From: Tubiluchus corallicola
Taxonomy: Eukaryota; Priapulida; Priapulimorpha; Priapulimorphida; Tubiluchidae
DNA length: 64,000 nucleotides
NCBI GenBank assembly: GCA_030141605.1
Contig: JAQGDQ010000163.1
Span: 374,001 to 438,000 of the forward strand
Direction of reading: 5' to 3'
Both the position numbers and the translations under genes were made by a program. This document shows, one piece after another, positions 35,979 to 47,900 of the stretch (within the stretch, counting starts at the first letter, position 1; every line of letters begins with the position of its first letter). The notes beneath the pieces were generated by a model. The model worked only from the letters and a program-made list of their open reading frames with translations. It made no database searches and was not told the DNA's origin.

Positions 35979-38121
35979 CATCATCATCATCTCTGGAGTC
36001 ACACGTCATTCGACATGAAACTGCTGATCACTTTACTCCATGCTGCCTGTCACCTGCAACCTCCCATGTCTCTGCATTTTTGATATCTAATGGTGTGTTG
36101 ATAAGATCTTTTTGGATGAAATTGATATAAGTCAGCAGCTGTCCTCCTTGTGGTTTCTTTTCTTTCTGCAGTGCTTCTTTAAAAGCTAACTTTAATGGAC
36201 TGTCATCTGGTAGTCGTATAACACGTGCTATCCATCTTAATCTTCTCTTTTTGATTTTAATTGTCCATTCCTCTGCTTTGACTTTATTGTACAGATGCTG
36301 GTTTCATATTTTGTTTGCCCATTTTATTCCTAGAATGTTCCGGTAGTTTCTTCTTTGTAATGCATTAATTTCTGTTGTGCTCTAATTGTCCATAATTCTG
36401 AGTTACAGAGAAACACAGTTTCACAAGTGCAGCAAGGATTTTTAATTTTGTATCAAAACTGATCCTCTTACTTTCAAAATTTTTTGTTAATTTGGAATAT
36501 GCAGCCAGTACTAGGATTTTTCTTCTTGATATATCTTCATCTGTTGCTAGAAGACTGCCTAAGTACTTACATTTCCTCCACGCATCATCTCCATTCCTTT
36601 TTATGTGAAACTCTTCTGTTTTATCTTTATTTAGTATGAGATCCATTTCTTTTAATTGTTTCTATTTTGATTTTGACATCATCTATTTCATCTTTGATTC
36701 TTGCTATCCATGCAATATCATTAGCATATTGCAGGTCTATGGTTGTAGGGAATTTCGTTTTATTAGCTTAATTGTGTTCTAATTCTGTTCCGAATAGCAG
36801 CTTTTCTGGATCCAGATGTGTATAATTTTGGTCACAAAGTTCTTTTCTGGGTGTACTGTTCATGTCCATTAGTGCTATAGCTAGATAAAAAAGTGAAGAC
36901 TTAGGCAATCTCCTTCAGGTATTCCCTTATTCGTGGAAAATGAATCACTCAGTCTGCCTTCACATCTAACACTAATTACAAGATCTTTCAATAATATTGA
37001 TATCATATGAATTTCGTCAGGATTAAGTATTTCTTGTAAGTAGTGTAAGAGTGTCTTTCTTCAAACCGAGTCAAATGCTTTGGATATGCCCATGAATAAT
37101 ATGTATATGTAGGGTGCCGAGTAACCCACTAGCCGAAGTAGGACACTTCCGGCAAAACGCATGTACTAAATTTGCGGAAAAGCAGTGTCGTACATAGGCA
37201 GCCCAAGTAGGACACTAGCGATTTCTGTCGAGAATCGAGATTTATGACATACTAAAAACATAAAAGCAAATTTGTTTTAGAAAAAAGTAACTTTATTATA
37301 ATGATGGATAGTCCTTAACAATTTACAAGTGTATTTTTTGCAACAATATCATCATTACTATTAGCTCCATTAATATCATCATAACATTAAACTAAGTATC
37401 TGATACTTTAAAGAGAGAAACTATGTAGGGCACATAACTCGCTAGCCCGTTTACTTAGTAGAAAACAATTATTTGTCCAAAAGGGAGTGAAAGGGATCAC
37501 CTGTCTGTGAGCAAGACAAAATAAAAAATGATATACCTTAAACAAATGTTGGAATCGCCTAAAAAGTGCACTTATTTCACTTTAAAGAAGATTAATATTG
37601 GCAAATATTAATTCTTCTAGCTCAGTATAAAATTCTTTTATTTTATCATATGTATAATAAATTTTTAAACATATACTGACGTTTTTAACTATTATTATTC
37701 CATCAACAAGGACGACGGACGGTGTCAGTACGCTTAACAACTCAATTTGCCTGTTTCTAGAGTTCTACTTGAGCAGCCCATGTACGACGCGTCCTACTTG
37801 GGCTAGCCCATGTACGCCAATTGTCCTACTTCGGCTAGTGGGTTACTCGGCGTCCAACATATACTGGATAATCTGCCGAGAATATGGCCTTTTCTGCTAG
37901 TATCTTGCAAGTCTGAACAAGTTCTGTTGTATTTCTACCAGTACCAGGCTGGTAAGCTGCTTGACTTTTACTAGGAATACACTGTGTCATAGATTCTGTT
38001 GAGCATACATATCGCTAGAACCTTTCTTATGGTTAACAGCATCAGCGGTCTTAGATTTTCTATTGGTCCTCTCTTTTTTCCAGGTTATGGCAGAGGTAAA
38101 AAAATGCCATTTTGAAGTCAT
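35979..38121 (-). mobile_element. LINE copy 1 (reverse transcriptase, 5'-truncated, interrupted)
   Basis: On the minus strand the order is: RT start with PIENLRPLMLL-like sequence (38000-38100), the insert at 37113-37855, then ISKAFDSV (motif A), RCEGRLSDSFSTNKG, QYAND-type catalytic region (about 36720), NKDKTEEFHI, KCKYLGSLLATDEDISRRK, and a C-terminal RRLRWIARVIRLPDD. It ends in a (GAT)n-type tail, seen as CATCATCATCAT near 35979. Stops and frameshifts are frequent, so it is dead. The motif order is that of EN-RT LINEs. Confidence 0.8.
37113..37855. mobile_element. TIR element 1 with palindromic sub-repeats, inside LINE copy 1
   Basis: Inverted ends: CCGAGTAACCCACTAGCCGA from 37117 and its complement ending at about 37851, extending further to AAGTAGGACA. 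Internal GTCCTAC-type palindrome halves occur at about 37190-37225 and 37775-37835. Internal sequence (GTGTCAGTACGCTTAAC at about 37720) recurs inverted in the element at 39930. No transposase frame. Confidence 0.8.
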
Positions 38122-40990
38122 CATCATCATCATCCAATGAATCACATGTCCAGTGACATGATTCTGCTCACCTCCCTATGCCAGGACTCCCTGCTCACCG
38201 CAATGCCCCAAGTACATTTATTTCTAAGGATCAATGCTGAAGTGTTTAAATCTTTCTGTGCAAAATCTAAATATGTTAACATTTGTCCTCCTGCAGGTTT
38301 TTTAGCTGGTTCTATGGCTGTTCTATTCTGTTCAGTTTCTCCTCTATTGATTTTTTTATTTCATCTACTTCTTCTTTGTTTCTTGTAATCCATGCCACAT
38401 CATCAGCATACTGCATAGATATAGTAGTTGACTTACTTTGTAGAGACCTGTAACTGTGTTCTTGCCTTACTTCATTCGGTATTAATTTAGGATCAAGAAT
38501 TGTATAGTTGTGATCTTCTAGGTCTTTCAATGGTATAACTTTGTCCTCAGTGAGAGCTATGGCAAGATATAAAGTAAAAAGTACAGGGCTTAGGCAGTCA
38601 CCCTGAGGTACTCCTTTGTTTGTAGAAAACGGCTGACTCAATTTTCCTTCACACCTGACTTGAATTAATAAATTTTCTAACATTATACTTGTTAGATATA
38701 GTTGATATACTGCTTGGCTTGTTGGAATGTAAGTGTATAACCTGTCATAGATCCTAGTCAACATAAAGATAGCCAAAATCTTCCTTAGTAGTGTAAGCAA
38801 CATCAATGGTCTAAGATTTTCTATAGGACCTCGTTTCTTACCTGGCTTGGGTAAAGGGATAAGTATTCCTTTTTGAATATCCAGCAGAAATGTGCCTGTT
38901 TTTGAAATACTGTTTAGAATTTCGGCGATTTCTGCATATAAATTATCTGATCCACACTTGACTAACTCAGCATTTAATTCATCAGCGCCCGGGCTTTTGT
39001 TGTTTTTCAATGATTTTGCTGCATACTTTACTTCTTCTTTAGTAAATGGAACTTTCATTGGATAGTGAGTCCTTTTAACCCCAACTGCATTTTTATCATT
39101 AAAACTTCGTTGAAAAAATTCTGCTATGGCTTCAGTTTGCTGTTCAGCATCAGTATGAACTTTCATTGGATAGTGAGTCCTTTTAACCCCAACTGCATTT
39201 TCATCATTAAAAACTCGTTCAAAAAAAATCTGCCATGGCTTCAGTTTGCTGTTCAGCATTAGTAATTAGACCATAATTTCCTTCTACAAGCAATTTTTTC
39301 TTTGGTTGAAATGTCTGCAAAGTCCATATTGTTTTAAAATGCCTAGAAGAATCATTTTTTGTTTGCTCAATTTCTTCTGCAATACCAGTCATCTTTTTTT
39401 CTTCTATTTGTTTTAGTTTTTCATGAATTTGCTTTAGAATTTCCTTGCGTTCCTTCTTAAGACCATCAATTTCTGCTAAATTTTACATTGGTGTATTTTA
39501 TCTTTCAAAATTTTCTGATTCGCAGACAAAGCTTCTATCTCATCATCTTTAACCGTTTTAACTTTTATCATTAAATCTCCAAGTATTTCTGCTGCCGAAT
39601 TTTTTATGTGCATTTTTGAGTTTTTCCCATTGCAAATTTGTGTTTTCAGATGTCTCACCAGGTGAAGATTTAGTAATGTTCTGCTCTAACTTTAAATTGT
39701 ATTTTTCTCTATAATCTCTGGCAACATCTAAGTATTTTGTTCTTTTTCTGTAGCATCTTTACCCATTTGACTGAAACCTTAGTCATAACCAAAGAGTGGT
39801 CGGTATCTATGTTTAAACCAGCGTACGACCTGGAATTTCTTATTAGTGGCATATGCATTTTCCTTACCATAACAAAATCTATTTGATTCCTTATAGGATT
39901 TCTCCTGGGTTCACCATTCAAAGGTCTGCTGTTGGGAGCCGTTTGGACCACTGCGCCAAGTAGACCAATTGGTCTACTTGGGCTAGCCCAAGTAGACCGC
40001 GGTCTACTTGGGCTAGCCCAAGTAGGACACTAGAGACAGGTCGTGAATTCAGTCGTTAAGTGTACTGACACCGTCCGTTGTGCTTGTTTATGTAATAATA
40101 ATAATTAAAAACGTTAATACACGTTGAATAATTTATTATACATCTAATAAAATAAAAGAATTTTATTCTGAGCTGGTAGAAGGGACAATATTAAATTTGG
40201 TTTCGATATTAATGTTGTTGAAGTGAAAAAACCCCACTTTTTTGCGAATTCAACATTTGTTTAAGGTATATCATTTTTGATTTTGTCTCACTTCACAAAC
40301 AGGTGATCCGTTTCACTACCTCTTGGGCAAATAATTGTTTTCTTATAAGTAAATGTTCTAGCGATCTATGTGTCCTACATGGGCTAGCGAGCCATGTAGG
40401 ACAGTGCCCTACATGTTACAATACTACTGATAATATTAAAACTAATTATCCTTGCTTTTCTTAAATGTCAAAAATTACTTTTTGGTGTTGTGAAGGCTTA
40501 GCAGCATCTGTCTCATTTTTAAATTTGCAATTATTTCTGTAATAACTGTGTGCAGAATTTCTCTCTTTAAAGCATTAGATACTAGTTTTAATGTTATGAT
40601 ATATTAATGAAGTTAATCATAATGATGAAATTATTGTAAGAAATGCATTTGTAAATTGCCAAGGAATATCCATTTCTAAAAGAAATTTTGTTTTATGCTT
40701 TATTATGTCATAACAATACTTATAAACAATGGTAATATAAACTGGAAACAAGTTTTGCCAGAGCAAGTTTCTCGACAAAAATCGCTAGTGTCCTACTTGG
40801 GCTGCCCATGTAGGACACTACTTTTAGCGCATCAAGTGGTCTACTTGGCGCAGTGGTCCAAACGGCTCCCAACACTGCTTTTGATTCAAAATTTCGCTGT
40901 CCAGCAATCAGGGACACTTTTTGCACATTTTGCACAATTAGGGACACAGTTTTTCAATTTTTCTGCTGAACCAGAGACAAGTCTCTGACA
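38122..40990 (-). mobile_element. LINE copy 2 (endonuclease-RT, deleted and interrupted)
   Basis: The longest frame (38312-39259) shows NNKSPGADELNAELVK, LPKPGKKRGPIENLRPLML, FSTNKGVPQGDCLSPVLF and MQYADDVAWITRN, the RT domain. Motif A (AFDS) is missing through an internal deletion. A ~100-base tandem duplication near 39060-39260 repeats GVKRTHYPMKV. Upstream, RRNPIRNQIDF and DTDHSLV (39709-39951) are the end of the endonuclease domain, cut by the TIR element at 39930. The 3' tail again is a CAT run at about 38122-38134 (plus-strand reading). Confidence 0.83.
39930..40874. mobile_element. TIR element 2 with chained palindromes, inside LINE copy 2
   Basis: Inverted ends TGTTGGGAGCCGTTTGGACC at 39930 and complement ending 40874, flanked by CTGC on both sides (39926-39929 and 40875-40878), a likely 4-base target duplication. 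Between 39956 and 40028 four long palindromes overlap, based on GGTCTACTTGGGC/GCCCAAGTAGACC; related hairpins lie at 40371-40403 and 40786-40820. 945 bases, no transposase. Shares ends-proximal and internal words with element 1 but different outermost ends. Confidence 0.85.
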
Positions 40991-43827
40991 ACCTGACGTG
41001 TGAGACCGGGACCATGGATAAAAATATTACTAACGTACCTAGCACGTATAATATAAATTTCTATGCCGGAGACCCTGGCCCATACAGAACAGCATTTACT
41101 ATCAAGTTTAAAGTCTAAAAGCTTAGTCTAAAATTATAATAATTATGAGCTATAATTTTATAATATTACTGTAACAGATTGCACAGTACAAATTGCTATT
41201 ATTATTGTTATTATTACTATTATTATTTTATTACCAATGCTGTTACTATCATCATTATTTTTATTCCAATTTTGCTACTGGTGAAAACTATTATTCGAAC
41301 GAGTTTTTAAATTTGATTTAGATTAAAGATTTCGAAATTTGGTTTTTTGAAATTTATATTTGATTCGATTTCACTTTCTGGTTGAAAATGCTCACACCTA
41401 ATTTTTTGCTATTGTTGTTGTCATAGTCATCGCGTCATTGTAGATTATTGTATCCTTATTATTAACAAAAGCTAATTGAGACTAAAAATAAAAGGCACAT
41501 TAGCCAACTGTATAGAACAGGGTTAAGATCCAGTAAAATATTGTGACAAATAAACCTGGCTTGATTACACCTAAGTTTCCCATTGCTCTAAACAGTAAAT
41601 ACATAATAAATCAATACAAGTAACTAGTGAAGAAGTCATTAACAATGCAACCCCTCTACATTATATGCACGTACTAGCTTTGAGAGTAGCATGGAAACCT
41701 TATAAAAATTAAGAGCACATATGGATTGCAAATTAGTTATCTTTGTACTGTGGCATTATGATAATGTTTACGTTTGTGGTTAGATATTTTTTACGATTCA
41801 ATGGATCAACGATTGCTACAGTAAACCATAATCAACGTACTAGTACTGCTTGGCTGCTAATAAAACCTTTCTTTGCATCACATTGGTTTTCCTTTGAATT
41901 AGAAAAAACTTTGCTTCATAGGATGTTGCTGACAACAGCAATGAGAAACTGGCACAAACTCATGTGAGAAATGGTCTCGGTCTTGTGGCATTGGAGTAGG
42001 ATGTTGGCTTCATGCTTGGTGAGTTGGAAGGTGTGCTAGTCCAAGTCCAAGTCCAAGTAAACATTGTCATTATATGAACCAGATCTGGATTTTCATGACT
42101 CATGCTGGCAATGCTAGCATAAAATTAGACAATAACTGGGCCAGTGAAGGCATGCTTATAGTTATAATAAGGTTGTCATTGCTGGCCCAATATTTGCGTA
42201 ATTGCAGCAGTTCTCTATAGGAATAAAAACCTGGGCAAATGTGGGCAGTTCACCATTAAGCCAGAATGCATTAACAAGAACTGCGTCATAAGCAGTTTTG
42301 TCATCACAAAATAATTTAAACAGCATATGCCTATAGTGTTCATAAACACAATATCAAAGCAGGCACGTCATGTCAATAGAACCAATATTGAATAACATTA
42401 CAGTGAGTTACTAAGAATTGCTAATATTATTATGTTGAAAAAATAATTGAGTTCAGGTATTTATATTTCCACCGCCTTTGATTCACAACTTCGATATCAT
42501 CATGTCAAACTACAATAAAGTACTGGCTTGATGTTAGACTGTTTTAAAATTTTACAAAGACTAAAATTAAAATGTTCGTACATTAATATTTAAAAAAGCC
42601 AAATTTGTTTCTGTCTAAATTACACAGATAAACATTATGCAGTAATATTATCATTAATTAAATTTTAGTGCTTGTGTGATATATTATTCAAATATTTATC
42701 ATCATCACCATTATCGTCATCGCTGTCGTTGTCAGTGTACCATGGTCATACATCATCATCATCACACATCATTAGAATTATCATTATTATAATTGTTAGC
42801 ATATCCACATGAATGTAGCGTTCACACACTGCTGAATGTGCTGGTGACAGTTACTGCACCTTGAGATAGCTGAGCACTGTGGCAGCCTTGCAACTTTATT
42901 TTAAGGATTTAAGATTTGAACTATCTTTTCTCATCACTGTTAAAATTTAGAACAAACACGTTACATTAATTCATTTTTATATGTTTCAAGATACGATTTG
43001 TAAGCCAGGGCACAACTTTTCAACAGCAGAACATCTATGGTGTGAGATATTTATGGTGAGATAGGAGTTTAACGCATTATTAAGAATATTGATCTAATGT
43101 GAGAAACTGAACTGACATATTACTATTGTTGAGATGTTCATAAATGCACTCGATCAACGTGGTCTATTTTAATTAACAGTTAAAATCTGTTCCTGCAGTG
43201 AATGAAGGCGTCCAGAATAAGTAAATCAGTCCCAACATAACCAAAGAATATGTCTGAGACCAAACCACTTGGCAAATGGCCTATAAGCACGTACACCTCA
43301 AATTGATAACTGCGGCCTTGGCCATTAAGCACATGCACCTTAAATTGATAACTGGTGTGCCAGAAAAACGAAAGTTTGTTAATATAATTTGACTGTCCTG
43401 GTCTTCTGTGCCTGCAAATACTTTCTTCTTTAAGGCTATAAGCCCTATAATTAATAGGATATGCACATGTTTGTGCTTCTATTATTAAATTTTAATCATT
43501 ATCATTGAATCTATGAAGATTTATAATTAGATCTATCTGTAAGCAGTTTATATAATCAAATCTTTTCGAATTTGTGGCCATTTGGGCCTTCTTGATCTTT
43601 TGAGCTGGACATTCTCATTAGGCTTTTATTTGTAACGAATAAATGAAAACCTATATTAAGGATCCACGGTTATGACGCTCTTTTGTTTACAAATCATTCG
43701 CTAGATGACGCACAAAAAAGCTGGTTGAACGAGGTGGATTTTCGATGCAATGAGTATTTTTCACAAAATTCACGTGTGTAAAAAGTTGTGTGAAATTTAC
43801 TGAAGAAATTCAAAACTAATTTTCACA
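40991..43827. other. Intergenic region before the nucleostemin gene
   Basis: AT-rich. Short triplet runs (ATT near 41200, CAT near 42700-42770), a GTCCAA run near 42040, and a ~45-base direct duplication at about 43284-43372. No exon recognised; upstream regulatory sequence of the nucleostemin gene is presumably near the right end. Confidence 0.45.
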
Positions 43828-44919
43828 ATGGTCAAACAGTTTTTTAGTAAGTTTCTTAGTGCTTCAGGTGTAGAAGATTTAACAAGTATTATAGGTTTTG
43901 CTTTTTGGCTCGGGAAATTCTACTTGAATTTAATTTAGTTTAGTTGAATTTAAGTTAGTTAAGAATTATCATAATTAGGCCTATTATTATTAATATTATT
44001 ATTAGTATTATAGTATTCAATTAATATTACTTGGAAAAAGCATTGGCGTTATACTTTGATACCATATTCATACTCAGTAATTGCTTAAGGTGTGTTATGA
44101 AATACGTGCTCTGTATCATATGAATATGAAAGCATACGTATTTTTTGAAGCGCTTAGGAATTTTTTAACACCGGGCTCCTAAAATCTGGCGCGTTAAGCT
44201 ACAGCCTAGTTAACTTGTTGGTAGATATACTTCTGGACAAGTTCTGACTGCAGTCTTTGTGATAAAAAAATCATCACAGTTGATATCTGTGAATCAGGGG
44301 ACTCTTGAATTTAATTTATAGGCTTATGTTGAAATCTGACTTCAGTCTCGGCATTTTCATGTTTTCACCCATTCATTCGTTTTCAAATTTGTTGACAAAA
44401 ACAGAATAACAATTTAGTAAGCCAGACAATATTATCTCATATAATAATAATTTTAATGAGGTATTTGCGACTATTCATGAGGAATAGTGTCCGACTATTG
44501 GCTGGCTTCTCCGGCCCACTAACCTGTGCATTTCAATGATTTTGGCAGTCTTAACTAAAAGAAGAGCTTAAAATTTGTCTAATTCAAACAATAATATTCC
44601 TATGAGTACAATGATGTAGATATAAGCAGGTACTGATTCTGGTTTATTCAAACGATGTTGTAATTGGCATTGCTATGGAAGTGCAATATTTGTATATAAA
44701 GTTTTGTCGGTTTTTCAGAAAAGAAGAGCAAACGCCAGAGTTGCAAAATGAAATACAAAATTGAGAAGAAAGTGAAGGAACACCGGAGAAAATCCAGAAA
44801 GGAAAAAAAGAAAAATCCTAAAAGAAGTAAGTGCCATAAATATCAGTCATTCCAAGATTAGGAACCTGTTGGCTTGTTTTTGGAAATCCAGGATGTAGGT
44901 AGTTGACTGATCTTAGTGA

Positions 44920-44953
<34 letters not shown>

Positions 44954-47900
44954 CACATTCAGTTACAATATAATGACATTAAGCACACAGTGACATCAAA
45001 ATTATTACATCATACTGTATTAAATTCTTATGTTTCATACACTATCGTTATCATAAAAAAGAATGATTGTACTGCAGTGGGCTAGAGAAGCAAAGGCTTG
45101 TATGAGCCCACTGTCATGTGAACCCGATAAAAAAAGAATAGATGAGTGAACAAAAAAAGAACCGGGAGAAAGGTTAGATCACACTGGAAGGGTAGAAGGA
45201 TGTGTTAGTGGAAATGGTAGGAAGAAAGATAATAGATTGCATTATGTTGACATCAGCTCTAAAGATTTATCAATGATGCCTTGTTTTGCATAATCTGTAC
45301 TGCATAATCTGATATTTTTGTAGACCTTGTTTTTTTATGTTGAAATTGCTTACAATATGAAATTTGTAGAAAGCAAGAAAGATCCCGGAGTACCAAACAG
45401 TGCGCCGTTTAAAGCAGAAGTTGTGAAAGAAGCAGAAAGACGTAAAATGCAGGTAAAACGAGAACTTTATTATAAATCGACAGATAATCGTGGTAAGTCA
45501 AGTAATTAGAGCCAAATTAGATGAGTGAAATGATTGTGATTGTTAAGTTTGTCCTGTGTTTATGAATTATGCCTAATTATTCTGTTGTTATTATCAATTG
45601 TTTATACTTGAGATTTGTTGTGGATTATTTGTGGCTGTTATATGTTGTTGGTGAATTTCTCTGTTTATTACAAAGTCAGGAAAAATTTATATTTAAGGAA
45701 ATGAATCAGAAGAGTTTACAAGTTGGCAAATAGTTTCATTTTAATGTGAAGCTGGGTTAAGCTCTGTTCAGCAAAAACTGTAATGCAGTGCTACTTGCTT
45801 ACTAATCATTAAATATAGTTACGTTTATTACTAAATTAACTAATGCATCTAAACAAAGCTTTTTCCATTACCATTTGGTGCTTTTGCATCTAAGGATTAT
45901 CTTTCGGACAGCTCCTTGGCTAAATCTGGTTAAAAATAAGAACGTATTTGTACTGGCTTTGTGATAAAAATAAGGCGAACCAAAACTGTGTGACAGCAGA
46001 TAAACTGAGACCAAACAACAAAGGCAATTTTTTTGGGTATGGTTTATTTTTTCAGAAAGAGGAGGAACGGAAACGGAAGAAAGAGCAGCAGAAATTAGCC
46101 CGTCAAAAAGAGCAAGATAAAAAGAGAAACTTACACTGTTTAAAAGCCGATGCTGTAGAGCGAGAGAAAGAATTTGAAAAAAAGGTACATGTGTCTGAGA
46201 TGCGTTTTAAAAAATAATTAACTCAAAAAATCTTTCTGTGTTGTAAATATAGCAGGTTGTAGTGAGACTCAGTAAGGGGTGGAGTCGAGGCCATCATGAT
46301 CATCGTCAATTGAGGTCCTCATCCTCGGACTGACGAAGTTCCAGGTGGTTTACAAGATTTACTAGGTAAAGAGCACATAATGTGCTAAATTGTATGTAGT
46401 GCCCCTGTCAATCATATACTAAATGAAATACTTGCTCTTTATCTCCTTTAGTGCAAAAAGTGGCACTTATAATAAATAACAGTGTTTTCAACGAAGCATT
46501 TTTTACTATATCATGATTGTTGCAGGTGAGTGTTAAAATTAGAAAGTTATTTACAATTTATTCAATTTTTACATGCAATGCTTAATGTTGGAGTATTAGG
46601 TGGAGAAGCAGCATTTAGTCTATAGCTAAAAAGCTAAAATGCACCATGCTTATTTTCATGCTAAGTAGAAAACTCTGAATTTTTTAAGCTTATTTTTTCC
46701 TTCATAGCATGCTGCAGATTGTGTCATGCACTAGGAATGTAACGATCCTTCTATGCATCGTGATACCTTTTGTAACGATACACGTATCATCAAAATGCAT
46801 CAGTATCGCGATAATGTGAATCATTGATATTTAGCACAAGCTAGATTCTCCGCTGATAAAATGCTGTAGCTTGACCTTGACACAGCCAGACCTGCTGCTA
46901 GCAGCCAGCCAAAGCAAAACAGTTGAAAGTGCAATGTGTTTATAATAATGTATAGTAGGGTAATTACGTTTTGCTTATTATGAGTTTCTGAAGTGGCTTG
47001 CAGCAAATGTGAACTAGAAAATGCACGAGCATATTTTAAATCAAAAAGTATTGAAATGTTTTGCGCTTTTGATGGCTTACAATGCAGATAATGCAAGAAT
47101 ATAAACAGAAATCAAACAGTTTGCTAAAGCACTTCACAATTTTAAAATTATTTAACAAATTTAATATATACATATAATATATCAACAGCTTAATCAAGCA
47201 TTTTTTATTAAAGCCTGCAAATATTAAATCAATGTGTATCGCGATATGTACCATGTCATGACTTAGGTGTATCGTTACAGCCCTATTATGCGCATTATAC
47301 AAAGTACATGTTGCACTACAGCGAAAGATAGACGTCATATAGATTACATTTCGGTTATTTTAGCAACAAACGTCTGCTGGTGGTGATGCCACACGACGAT
47401 TGACTAAAGACAATTCCGTACGGGCATTCTACCGCGAGTTCCGTAAGGTCATCGAAATGGCGGATGTAGTCCTAGAGGTGCTTGATGCACGAGATCCAAC
47501 CGGGAGTCGGTGTTACGATGTTGAGCAGGCAGTGCTCTCGGCAGGCACTGGGAAGAAGTTAGTCTTGGTACTGAATAAAGTTGGTAAGAATCTTAAAGTA
47601 AAATAAAAACAACAAAATATTCTACGAGCGTGTTGCACATGTTTGCAGAAGCGATAATTGAAGATCAGTGCTGCAGTGTGTTGTAATAAAACTAGGCAAG
47701 TTTAGTGATAAGAATTCCAATTCCAATTTCGAATTTACGCTGTACTACGCATGAACTGTCGAATGTGTGCAGTTTGTCACAAACTAACACATCTGAACTG
47801 AGAGATACAACACCTGTTTATGTGCAATGCATTTCCGAAATGCAGCTACTGCCATCTAACAAGCAAATTGTGAAATGCCTATAACAGCGAAGAACTAGAG

